Shown piece by piece: positions 1 to 6,435 of a stretch of 11,574 nt of DNA. Position numbers and translations under genes: made by a program. The stretch is from contig CANGRU010000023.1 of the NCBI GenBank assembly GCA_947456315.1, positions 1-11,574 of the forward strand, read 5' to 3'. Every line of letters begins with the position of its first letter. Position 1 is the stretch's first letter. Origin of the DNA: Beijerinckiaceae bacterium (GTDB taxonomy: Bacteria > Pseudomonadota > Alphaproteobacteria > Rhizobiales > Beijerinckiaceae). The notes under the pieces are model-generated. The model had not been told where the DNA came from, did no database searches, and saw nothing but the letters and a program-made list of their open reading frames with translations.

Positions 1-79
1 AGCACGTGCGCGCGACCATCAAGATGAAACAGAGGAGAGCGTGAAAGCCGAATGGCGCGCGCTGGGAGTGAGCTTATGA
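1..79 (+). CDS. 3' end of an unidentified upstream gene (partial)
   Basis: The second reading frame is open from the left edge to a TGA at 77-79, giving 25 visible residues that end in KAEWRALGVSL. The stop overlaps the ATG of the next gene as ATGA (76-79), a common arrangement for translationally coupled operon genes. The other forward frame checked (frame 1) stops at 25-27. The visible tail is charged (RDHQDETEESVK) and too short to assign to a family, so no function is proposed. The overlap geometry is the main support for a real gene here. Chance openness over 25 codons in GC-rich DNA is possible. Confidence 0.5.
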   Translation, partial: ARARDHQDETEESVKAEWRALGVSL

Positions 80-927
80 ATCTGTTGATCTTCGGTCACG
101 GTTATTCCACCCATGCTTTTGTTGCGCGGTATGGCGATATTTTCTCTCATATTTTTGCGACCACACGCAGTCTTGAGAAAAAAGCGCAGATGCAAGGCGT
201 GACGCCGCTGCTCTTTTCCGAAGCGCATGAGGCTTTGGCGCAGGCCGATGTGTTGCTGGTTTCCGTGCCGCCGGATGCTGACAGCGATCCGGTGCTGGAT
301 CTCTACGACGAGCAGATGATTGAAAGCAGTGTGGCGCGCATCGTCTATCTCTCGACGGTGGGTGTCTATGGCGATCATCAGGGTGCCTGGGTGAATGAAG
401 ACACGCCCTGCGTGCCGGTGGCCGAACGCTCGCAGGCGCGTTTGGAAGCCGAGCAAGACTGGACAGAATGTGTCGCTGACATGGGCGCGGAACTCGACAT
501 TTTGCGTCTATCGGGAATCTACGGGCCGGGCCGCAATGCGCTGGTCAATCTGCGCGAGGGCACGGCGCGGCGCATCATCAAGCCGGGTCAGGTGTTCAAT
601 CGCATCCATGTCGAAGATATTGCCGATGCCATTGCAGCTTGTATCGCGCGTGGCCAGCCGGGGCGCATTTACAATGTGACGGATGATGAACCGGCCCCAC
701 CGCAAGATGTCGTGGAATATGCGGCGCAATTGCTGGGACTTGCTCCGCCGCCCGAGCGCGATTTTGAAACGACAGACATGTCGCCCATGGCGCGCTCTTT
801 CTATGGCGAGAACAAGCGCGTTTCCAATGCGCGCATCAAAAGCGAATTGGGTTTTGAGTTTCAGTATCCGACCTATCGGGAAGGTCTGAAGGGCCTGCTT
901 GAAATGGATCCGTCATTGCGAGCGTAG
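76..927 (+). CDS. SDR-family NAD(P)-dependent epimerase/dehydratase-like protein (YeeZ-like)
   Basis: This 283-residue protein belongs to the extended short-chain dehydrogenase/reductase superfamily, nearest in style to YeeZ-like NAD-dependent epimerase/dehydratases. An N-terminal Rossmann strand and loop (LLIFGHGYS, residues 3-11) replace the classic GxxGxxG. YLSTVGVYGD (91-100) is the active-site strand region, SGIYGPGRN (146-154) the post-catalytic loop, and FNRIHVEDIADAI (174-186) a conserved extended-SDR segment. The usual YxxxK pair is not evident, so catalytic activity is uncertain, and substrate and pathway are unknown. The start at 76 is preferred over an in-frame ATG at 52 because it has GGGAG about 7 nt upstream, overlaps the upstream stop as ATGA, and lets the Rossmann strand begin at once. 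The last five codons and the TAG stop lie inside a palindromic repeat (911-990), so the C-terminal PSLRA is repeat-derived. The protein is probably cytoplasmic, as no signal peptide is seen. Confidence 0.85.
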   Translation: MNLLIFGHGYSTHAFVARYGDIFSHIFATTRSLEKKAQMQGVTPLLFSEAHEALAQADVLLVSVPPDADSDPVLDLYDEQMIESSVARIVYLSTVGVYGDHQGAWVNEDTPCVPVAERSQARLEAEQDWTECVADMGAELDILRLSGIYGPGRNALVNLREGTARRIIKPGQVFNRIHVEDIADAIAACIARGQPGRIYNVTDDEPAPPQDVVEYAAQLLGLAPPPERDFETTDMSPMARSFYGENKRVSNARIKSELGFEFQYPTYREGLKGLLEMDPSLRA

Positions 928-990
928 CGAAGCAATCCAGAGGCAACACATGAGGCCTCTGGATTGCTTCGCCTTCGGCTCGCAAGGACG
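911..990. repeat. Palindromic intergenic repeat, copy 1 (CGTCATTGCGAG family)
   Basis: This is an 80-bp imperfect inverted repeat. The left arm starts at 911 with CGTCATTGCGAGCG and the right arm ends at 990 with its near complement. The inner 17 bp (928-944 and 955-971) pair perfectly around a 10-nt loop, and the outer part pairs with a mismatch and a small bulge. The left arm is nearly identical to the complement of copy 2's right arm. The element lies between the convergent SDR gene, whose stop it contains, and olsB, whose stop is 8 nt away. A transcript from either side could fold into a long hairpin, but no T-run follows, so this is not a canonical intrinsic terminator. By family habit it is a REP/BIME-like or MITE-like element, and no mobility gene is nearby. 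Confidence 0.9.
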
Positions 991-998
991 AGGAGCCG

Positions 999-1910
999 TC
1001 ACGCCGCGCGTTGGGTCGGCGAAAAATGGTCCAGATATTTAGCGTCAATCGCCGCCACGGGCAAAATCACCAGCACGTCGGTGGTGCCGAATTGACGATC
1101 AACCACAGCGCCTGTGCCAAACTTCGCACCCACGCGCAAATAACCGCGGATGAGGGTTGGCAGAGCGTCCAGCGCGCGGCGCAGATCGATGGCTTCTTTC
1201 GAGATCATGTCCATCGACACAAAGCGGTCCGGCAATGCGCTGGCCGACCAGTCGCCTTCGCCCATGGCATGGTGGTGCAGGAAGGACAGCGGCAAGGCGA
1301 GTGCCAGCGGATTGGTGCCCTCGAAGGAGGCGCAGCCGATCATCGCGCCGATGCGGTAATGCTGCATATAGCCGGCAATGCCGCGCCACAGCAGCTCGAT
1401 GGTGCGCTTCGAGCGATATTCGGGAAGCACGCAAGAGCGGCCGAGTTCCAGAAAGCGTGTGTCGGTGTGGCGGGCCAGCAGCGGCGCCAGATCGAATTCC
1501 TGCGCACTGTAGAAGCCGCCATTTTTGTCGGCGACGTCTTGGCGCAGCAGGCGATAGGTGCCAACCACTTTCGGCTTTTTGCGGCCAAACTTGCTACGCG
1601 CTTCATGGTCGATGACCAGCATGTGATCGCAGATGCGGTCAAAGGGGCAAATGTCGCGGCGTGACAAGTTCGAGCGCGCATCTGCAATGGCGCCGCCCTC
1701 TTCAAAGAAGACGCGGTAGCGCAATTTTTGTGCGCGGCGGATGTCTTTCTTGGTGATGGCAAGGCGCACTTCGAGGGAGCCCATGCGGCCAAGGCTGGGA
1801 TCAAGCGTGCCATGATGGCGCACAGCGCGCGGCAGTGCTTTGGGAAGCACGTTCAACCCCGCTTGAAATGCCGTTTTGATCATGTCGGTCGATGCGCTCA
1901 TCAATGCCAT
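999..1910 (-). CDS. olsB: L-ornithine N(alpha)-acyltransferase (OlsB), lyso-ornithine lipid synthesis
   Basis: The 303-residue product matches OlsB of the GNAT-fold acyltransferases (COG3176 type). OlsB moves a 3-hydroxyacyl group from acyl carrier protein to the alpha-amino group of ornithine, forming lyso-ornithine lipid. OlsA then acylates this to ornithine lipid, a phosphorus-free membrane lipid. Visible family features are SLEVRLA then ALRYRVFFEE-like residues (QKLRYRVFFEEGGA, 61-74), HMLVID (96-101), VVGTYRLL (115-122), FLELGRSCVLPEYR (153-166), and a C-terminal block from PTLIRGYLRVGAKFG (251-265) to VDRQFGTTDVLVILP (270-284). Length fits the family (about 290-300). The start at 1910 has a strong AGGGGG Shine-Dalgarno about 8 nt upstream. 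No olsA-like acyltransferase is in the window. The gene lies 99 nt downstream of comM on the same strand and may be co-transcribed or have its own promoter in that gap. Confidence 0.88.
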   Translation of the reverse strand: MALMSASTDMIKTAFQAGLNVLPKALPRAVRHHGTLDPSLGRMGSLEVRLAITKKDIRRAQKLRYRVFFEEGGAIADARSNLSRRDICPFDRICDHMLVIDHEARSKFGRKKPKVVGTYRLLRQDVADKNGGFYSAQEFDLAPLLARHTDTRFLELGRSCVLPEYRSKRTIELLWRGIAGYMQHYRIGAMIGCASFEGTNPLALALPLSFLHHHAMGEGDWSASALPDRFVSMDMISKEAIDLRRALDALPTLIRGYLRVGAKFGTGAVVDRQFGTTDVLVILPVAAIDAKYLDHFSPTQRAA

Positions 1911-2009
1911 GCGTATTCACCCCCTGATGAAACGTCAGACATCACACTATTCAGAAGCTTTTATGACATTTTGCGCCAAACGCCAGTGGCGGCTTGAAAG
2001 CCTGTTGCA
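1911..2009 (-). promoter_or_regulatory. olsB upstream region with a possible PhoB half-site
   Basis: This 99-nt gap between comM and olsB is clearly AT-richer than its flanks, as expected for a promoter or leader. On the minus strand, 1969-1959 reads ATGTCATAAAA, close to the 11-bp Pho-box unit CTGTCATAAAA. The adjoining 11 bases (GCTTCTGAATA) match the second unit poorly. olsB is known to be phosphate-regulated in rhizobia, which is why this was examined. No convincing -35/-10 pair was found, and no clear terminator follows comM. Confidence 0.3.
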
Positions 2010-3548
2010 TCAGGCGGCTGCCGCAGCCGGTGCGGGGCGCCCGCGCCACGACAGGGCCTCGGCCACATGAAGGCGGCGCACCGCCTCCGATTCGTCGAGA
2101 TCGGCCAGCGTGCGGGCAAGTTTCAAAACCCGATGGAACCCGCGCGCGGTGAGGCGCAGACGATCAGCCGCCTCGCGGATGAGTGTCGCGCCCGCCGCAT
2201 CGGGCTGTGCCATGCGCTCGACGACCTGGGCGGGCGCTGCTGCATTGGTGTCGAATTGCGGCAGGCCCATGTCGATAAAGCGCTGGCGTTGGCGTGCCCG
2301 CGCACGTGCGACACGCACTGCAACCTCACGCGAGCCTTCGGGCGCGGGCGGCAGCAACAGGTCACTGGCGGAGACAGCCGGCACTTCAATCGCCATATCG
2401 AAACGATCCAGCAGGGGGCCTGAGAGACGCGCCTGATATTGCGCCATGCAGCGCGTGTTGGGCTGGCGCGAACAGGCATAGCCCGGGTCTGTGGCATGCC
2501 CGCAGCGGCAGGGGTTCATGGCGGCAACGAGCTGGAAGCGCGCCGGATATGTCACCCGATGATTGGCGCGCGAGACACTGACTTCGCCTGTTTCGATCGG
2601 CTGGCGCAGCGAGTCGAGTGCCTGCATGGAAAACTCCGGCAATTCATCGAGAAACAGCACGCCGTGATGGGCCAGCGACACTTCCCCCGGGCGCGCATGC
2701 AAGCCACCCCCTGTGAGCGCGGCCATAGAGGCCGAATGATGGGGCGCACGGAACGGGCGGCGATCCGTCAATTCGCCACCCGCCAGCAATCCGGCGACCG
2801 AATGAATCATCGACACTTCGAGCAATTCGCGCGGCGACAAGGGCGGCAGAATGGAGGGAAGCCGTGCTGCCAGCATGCTTTTGCCCGCACCCGGCGGGCC
2901 GTTCATCAGCAGATGATGTCCGCCAGCGGCAGCAATTTCGAGGGCGCGTTTGGCGCCCTCCTGCCCTTTGATGTCGGCGAGGTCAGGTTGCGGTGTGCCG
3001 TTGGCGCGAATGGCGGGCAGGGGGCGGGACAGCACTTGCGTGCCTTTGAAATGATTGGCGAGCTGGATCAGCGAGCGGGGGGCGAGAATATCGATCTCGG
3101 CCGAAGCCCAGGCCGCTTCTGCGCCACAGGCCGCCGGACAGATCAGACCATGGCCGCGCATATTGGCCGCCACCGCCGCAGGCAGACATCCGGCAACAGC
3201 TGTGATCGAGCCATCGAGTGCCAATTCGCCCAGAATGGTGAAACCCGCCAGCGCATCGGAGGGAATAGCGCCCATAGCCGCCATAATGGCCAGCGCGATG
3301 GGCAGATCGTAATGGCTGCCTTCTTTGGGCATGTCGGCGGGCGCCAGATTGACGATGACGCGGCGCGCCGGCATGGCGAGCCCCGAGGCAATCAGCGCGC
3401 CGCGCACCCGCTCGCGCGATTCCCCGACCGCCTTGTCGCCCAGCCCCACGACCGAAAAGGCGACATTGCCATTGGCAATCTGCACCTGCACGTCGACCGG
3501 GCGGGCCTCGATCCCTTCAAAGGCAACGGTTGCAACCCTGACCACCAT
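2010..3548 (-). CDS. comM: YifB/ComM family Mg-chelatase-like AAA+ ATPase (putative branch-migration helicase)
   Basis: This 512-residue protein has the three-part YifB/ComM layout. Residues 1-170 form a Lon-protease-like N-terminal domain with the APADMPKEGSHYDLPIAL signature (69-86), which is shared with RadA and Lon and not evidently proteolytic. Residues 190-390 are a Mg-chelatase-type AAA+ ATPase, with Walker A GPPGAGKS (217-224), Walker B VLFLDE (297-302) and the conserved FRAPHHSAS (266-274). An inserted four-cysteine cluster (C347, C349, C359, C367) follows AAMNP and probably binds metal. Residues 410-512 are the C-terminal Mg-chelatase lid domain. ComM was characterised as a hexameric branch-migration helicase that extends recombination of incoming DNA in natural transformation. 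Many non-competent bacteria also carry it, so competence cannot be inferred. The start is supported by GGAG 7 nt upstream. The C-terminal tail is a short alanine-proline run. The gene lies downstream of hrpB and upstream of olsB, on the same strand. Confidence 0.92.
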   Translation of the reverse strand: MVVRVATVAFEGIEARPVDVQVQIANGNVAFSVVGLGDKAVGESRERVRGALIASGLAMPARRVIVNLAPADMPKEGSHYDLPIALAIMAAMGAIPSDALAGFTILGELALDGSITAVAGCLPAAVAANMRGHGLICPAACGAEAAWASAEIDILAPRSLIQLANHFKGTQVLSRPLPAIRANGTPQPDLADIKGQEGAKRALEIAAAGGHHLLMNGPPGAGKSMLAARLPSILPPLSPRELLEVSMIHSVAGLLAGGELTDRRPFRAPHHSASMAALTGGGLHARPGEVSLAHHGVLFLDELPEFSMQALDSLRQPIETGEVSVSRANHRVTYPARFQLVAAMNPCRCGHATDPGYACSRQPNTRCMAQYQARLSGPLLDRFDMAIEVPAVSASDLLLPPAPEGSREVAVRVARARARQRQRFIDMGLPQFDTNAAAPAQVVERMAQPDAAGATLIREAADRLRLTARGFHRVLKLARTLADLDESEAVRRLHVAEALSWRGRPAPAAAAA

Positions 3549-3549
3549 G

Positions 3550-3579
3550 AGCTTGCTCCATCTGCCGCAAGGGCAAGCT
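3550..3579 (-). promoter_or_regulatory. Stem-loop overlapping the comM ribosome binding site
   Basis: In the comM leader, AGCTTGC (3579-3573) can pair perfectly with GCAAGCT (3556-3550), a 7-bp stem with a 16-nt loop. The GGAG Shine-Dalgarno (3559-3556) sits at the loop/stem junction, and the ATG begins 2 nt after the stem. Folding could therefore dampen ribosome access. The pairing is read directly from the sequence; a regulatory role is inference. Confidence 0.4.
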
Positions 3580-3581
3580 GA

Positions 3582-3610
3582 AGCTTCGCTGATGTTTCCG
3601 GTTTTGTCAA
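3582..3610 (-). promoter_or_regulatory. Candidate sigma-70-type promoter for comM
   Basis: On the minus strand, 3610-3605 reads TTGACA, a perfect -35 hexamer. It lies 57-62 nt upstream of the comM start, in the only AT-rich part of the hrpB-comM gap. With a 17-nt spacer the -10 hexamer would be GAAGCT (3587-3582), a poor match to TATAAT, though alphaproteobacterial -10 elements are often weakly conserved. The repeat copy 2 lies upstream of this site, between it and hrpB. Confidence 0.4.
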
Positions 3611-3638
3611 GAACATTTCATGAACAGAAATAGAAAGA

Positions 3639-3726
3639 CGTCATTGCGAGGAGGGCTTTAGCCCGACGCGGCAATCCAGAGCCACACGTGCAACCTCTGG
3701 ATTGCTTCGCTTCGCTCGCAATGACG
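3639..3726. repeat. Palindromic intergenic repeat, copy 2 (hybrid arms)
   Basis: This 88-bp inverted repeat has outer arms CGTCATTGCGAG (3639-3650) and its perfect complement (3715-3726). An inner 11-bp perfect stem pairs 3671-3681 with 3695-3705. Between these stems the arms differ: the right carries the GCGAAGCGAAG version seen in copy 1, and the left carries a longer segment with its own mini-hairpin GGGCTTTAGCCC (3653-3664). It begins 12 nt downstream of the hrpB stop and ends about 29 nt upstream of the comM -35 candidate, so it may partly insulate hrpB from comM transcription. No transposase is present. Confidence 0.9.
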
Positions 3727-3738
3727 GGTGGTTGGCCC

Positions 3739-6240
3739 CTATGTCCCTCGCGGCTTGGCCCGCGTGGTTGGTGCGGCCCCTGCGGGATCATCGGGCCAGG
3801 GGTGGCGGGGATAGCGGCCTTTCATGTCGGATTTCACAGCCGCCCATGAGCCTTTCCAGAAGCCGGGGAGGTCTTTGGTGATCTGGATAGGCCGATGGGC
3901 TGGCGAGAGCAGATGCAGCGTCAGCGGCACGCGCCCGCCTGCCAGCGCAGGGTGCGTCGAGAGGCCGAACAATTCCTGCACGCGGATGGCCAGCACAGGC
4001 CCGCCCTCGGCTTCATAATCAACCGCCACACGCGAGCCGGTCGGGGCTTCGAAATGCGTCGGCGCTTCAGCATCCAAGCGGCGCATCATCTCCCAGGGCA
4101 GAAGCGCTGACAAGGCTGCATCGAGATCGTTCGCGCTGATCGCATTCAGCGATATGCGTCCTTCGATGAACGGTGCGAGCCAATCTTCCGGAGTTTGCGC
4201 GAGCGCGTCATCGGACAGGTCGGGCCAATCGTCACCTTCGGCGCGGCGCAAAAACATCACGCGGTCGCGCCATTGGTTTTGCGCTTTCGTCCAGGGCAAT
4301 TTGTCGATGCCAACCAAGGCCGCGCCTTTGGCGAGTGCAACAGCGGTTTGCGAATTGGCCTCGACGGGCAGAATCTGTTCGCTCAAAGCAATCGCGCCCA
4401 GCTTGCGGGCACGTCTGCGGCGCAGGCTCAGACTTTGTTTGTCGAAGGTCACCTCATCGCGCGCGACAATCTGCGCGCCCGCAATTGTCTCGACATCGTC
4501 TGCGCTGAGTGCAGCACCCGCCAGAATACGGGCAGCCGCCGCACGGCCGGAGATTTCCGCAATGGCCAGAAACGGCGCGCGCGCCAAACGCTCATGGGCT
4601 TCCATTGCACCTGCGCGGCCATTGACCATCAGGAATTCGCCATCGCGTCCGCGCGCTTTGGCGATGCGGTCCGGATAAGCCATCGCAATCAAACGTCCGC
4701 AATCTGACAGATCTCCGCCATTCTGATCTTTGCGGCCGGTCTGGCGTGCGGCCTCATCCGCAAAACCACGCGCCAAGCGGCGCGCATCTTCAGAGCGTGG
4801 TGCGCGATCACGGCGGAAATTTTCAACGCGCTCCGACAGATCAATGCGCTCGCCGCCCAAGCCACGCTCCACCAACACGGCTGCCAGATCAGCGGCCAGA
4901 GCGGCTTCGCCCATGCGGGCCGCTTCAATCACCATGCGTGCAAGGCGAGGTGGGAGAGCAAGCGCACGAATGGCTTCACCTTGCGGCGTAATGGCGCCAT
5001 TCTCATCGAGTGCCTGCAAAGAAACCAGCAATTGACGGGCTTCTTTCAAAGCAGGCGCGGGTGGCGCATCAAGCCACGCCAATTGGTTGGGATCACGCAC
5101 GCCCCAAGCTGCCAGATCAAGCAGCAGGCTTGAGAGATCAGCCGAAAGAATCTCGGGCTGCGAAAAAGCCTCCAGCGCACCGGTGCCTGCTTCCTCCCAC
5201 AAGCGATAGCAGACGCCGGGCTGTGTGCGTCCGGCGCGGCCACGTCTCTGGTCAGCGGCCGCCCGCGAGACGCGCACAGTCTCCAATCGGGTCAGGCCAA
5301 GATCGGGCTCGAAACGCGGCACGCGTGCCAATCCGCTGTCGATCACCACACGCACGCCTTCAATGGTGAGCGATGTTTCGGCAATGGAGGTGGCCAGCAC
5401 GATTTTGCGCGTGCCAGCTTTGGCGGGCAGCACAGCGCGATCCTGTGCGGCGCGATCCATCGCGCCATAGAGGGGCGCGAGTTCGGCATTGTCGGGCAAT
5501 TTGCCGTCCAGCATCTGCGCGACGCGGCGGATTTCTCCTTGTCCGGGAAGAAAAGCGAGAATGGAACCTGTTTCTGCACGCAGTGCCGTCTGGATGGCGC
5601 GCACCATATCCTCGTCAAGCCGCGAGCGCGCGTCACGTGGCAGGTGTCGTGTGTCAATCGGAAAGGCGCGGCCTTCGCTGACAATGACAGGACAATCGCT
5701 CATCAGTTTTGAAACGCGCGCGCCATCAAGCGTTGCCGACATCACGAGAATGCGCAAATCCTCGCGGAACCCCGCTTGCGCTTCGAGGGCGAGGGCCAAG
5801 CCCAGATCCGCATCCAGCGAACGCTCGTGGAATTCATCGAAGACAACGGCGGCGACGCCTTTCAGCTCGGGGTCATCCAGAATCATCCGCGCGAAGACGC
5901 CTTCGGTGACGACTTCAATGCGCGTCTTGGCCGAGATGCGCGATTGCAGGCGCACGCGCAGGCCCACCGTCTCGCCGACACTCTCTCCAAGGGTCGCCGC
6001 CATGCGTTCGGCGGCTGCGCGTGCGGCAAGGCGGCGCGGTTCCAGCAGGATGATCTTGCCCCCTGCCGCAAAAGCCTCGTCTTTCAGGACCAGCGGAACG
6101 CGCGTGGTTTTGCCCGCACCCGGTGGCGCGACGAGGACCAGACGGGTCCCATGGGCTGTTTTTTCACGCACGTCTCCCAGCACTGCATCGATGGGCAGGG
6201 CAAAAGTGAAGTCGGCGGGGGCATGGGCCATGGGCTTCAT
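3739..6240 (-). CDS. hrpB: ATP-dependent helicase HrpB (DEAH/RHA-like superfamily 2)
   Basis: The 833-residue product has the full HrpB layout and usual length. The motifs in order are: motif I APPGAGKT (38-45); Ia LLEPRRLAAR (65-74); Ib TEGVFARMI (112-120); motif II DEFH (135-138) in VVFDEFHERSLDADLGLAL; motif III SAT (168-170); LPGQGEIRRV (231-240); motif V ATSIAETSLTI (283-293); and motif VI QRRGRAGR (331-338). A helicase-associated region follows, and the HrpB-specific C-terminal domain ends in MKGRYPRHPWPDDP. HrpB is an uncharacterised or poorly characterised cytoplasmic DExH helicase. Its paralogue HrpA acts on stalled or collided ribosomes, but a role for HrpB here would be a guess. 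The start is uncertain: ATGs at 6240 and 6231 are both possible and neither has a strong Shine-Dalgarno. The longer form is given. It is divergent from kup across a 195-bp region. Confidence 0.93.
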   Translation of the reverse strand: MKPMAHAPADFTFALPIDAVLGDVREKTAHGTRLVLVAPPGAGKTTRVPLVLKDEAFAAGGKIILLEPRRLAARAAAERMAATLGESVGETVGLRVRLQSRISAKTRIEVVTEGVFARMILDDPELKGVAAVVFDEFHERSLDADLGLALALEAQAGFREDLRILVMSATLDGARVSKLMSDCPVIVSEGRAFPIDTRHLPRDARSRLDEDMVRAIQTALRAETGSILAFLPGQGEIRRVAQMLDGKLPDNAELAPLYGAMDRAAQDRAVLPAKAGTRKIVLATSIAETSLTIEGVRVVIDSGLARVPRFEPDLGLTRLETVRVSRAAADQRRGRAGRTQPGVCYRLWEEAGTGALEAFSQPEILSADLSSLLLDLAAWGVRDPNQLAWLDAPPAPALKEARQLLVSLQALDENGAITPQGEAIRALALPPRLARMVIEAARMGEAALAADLAAVLVERGLGGERIDLSERVENFRRDRAPRSEDARRLARGFADEAARQTGRKDQNGGDLSDCGRLIAMAYPDRIAKARGRDGEFLMVNGRAGAMEAHERLARAPFLAIAEISGRAAAARILAGAALSADDVETIAGAQIVARDEVTFDKQSLSLRRRRARKLGAIALSEQILPVEANSQTAVALAKGAALVGIDKLPWTKAQNQWRDRVMFLRRAEGDDWPDLSDDALAQTPEDWLAPFIEGRISLNAISANDLDAALSALLPWEMMRRLDAEAPTHFEAPTGSRVAVDYEAEGGPVLAIRVQELFGLSTHPALAGGRVPLTLHLLSPAHRPIQITKDLPGFWKGSWAAVKSDMKGRYPRHPWPDDPAGAAPTTRAKPRGT

Positions 6241-6261
6241 GTCTCAAAAACAGGGGCTTCG

Positions 6262-6294
6262 GGCAAGTCTGGCAAGTCTGGCAAGTCGGGCAAG
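6262..6294. repeat. 9-bp tandem repeat (GGCAAGTCT) in the hrpB leader
   Basis: Two perfect units of GGCAAGTCT (6262-6270 and 6271-6279) are followed by one with a single change (6280-6288, GGCAAGTCG) and a decayed fourth beginning GGCAAG (6289-6294). The array starts 21 nt upstream of the hrpB ATG. It is too short and direct to be a CRISPR. It could be a slippage product or a set of iterated binding sites. Confidence 0.85.
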
Positions 6295-6384
6295 CCACCC
6301 CAGCCAGGGGTGACCCTCCGCAATTATCTTTGGCCGGCTCTGGCCTTGCCTCTTCTCTCGCACTGCGGAAGGGAGTATATGCCC

Positions 6385-6406
6385 GCGGGCCTGCTCGACA
6401 GGCCGC
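6385..6406 (+). promoter_or_regulatory. GC-rich hairpin upstream of the kup ribosome binding site
   Basis: Bases 6388-6393 (GGCCTG) pair with 6399-6404 (CAGGCC) around the 5-nt loop CTCGA. Two further pairs form across a single bulged G (6387), for 8 bp in total. The structure ends 16 nt before the AAGGA of kup. It has no T-run and so is not a canonical terminator. It would lie in the kup leader if transcription starts upstream of it. Confidence 0.35.
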
Positions 6407-6435
6407 CAGAGGACTAGCCTCTAAGGACCGATCCC

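Larger units (their letters stand above)
6241..6435. promoter_or_regulatory. Divergent hrpB-kup intergenic region
   Basis: This 195-bp region must carry the start signals for hrpB (leftward) and kup (rightward). Seen directly are a 9-bp tandem repeat (6262-6294), a perfect 6-bp hairpin CACCCC/GGGGTG (6296-6312, 5-nt loop), a bulged GC-rich hairpin at 6385-6406, and an AAGGA ribosome binding site for kup (6423-6427). Possible -10 elements are GATAAT on the minus strand (6328-6323) and TATATG on the plus strand (6376-6381). The latter has a weak TTCTCT 17 nt upstream (6353-6358). Neither has a good -35, so the exact promoters are unresolved. Confidence 0.4.

Noticed and set aside
52..75. Eight-residue longer start for the SDR gene
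   Set aside because: The ATG at 76 has GGGAG at the right spacing, overlaps the upstream stop as ATGA, and begins directly with the Rossmann strand.
2439..3581. 380-codon open frame antisense to comM
   Set aside because: Its low-complexity Arg/His/Gln-rich translation is a mirror of comM codons, and it has no recognisable motif. comM on the minus strand is unambiguous.
999..6240. hrpB-comM-olsB considered as a novel functional operon
   Set aside because: The gaps of 190 and 99 nt, a palindromic repeat, and a TTGACA element before comM suggest separate transcription units. The functions (helicase, recombination ATPase, lipid synthesis) do not form a system.
6262..6297. Short tandem repeats considered as a CRISPR remnant
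   Set aside because: The units are 9 bp and directly adjacent with no spacers, and no cas gene is present.
5489..6313. 274-codon open frame antisense to the 5' part of hrpB
   Set aside because: The Ser/Arg/Ala-rich shadow translation has no domain. It also runs through the 9-bp tandem repeat, which is intergenic.
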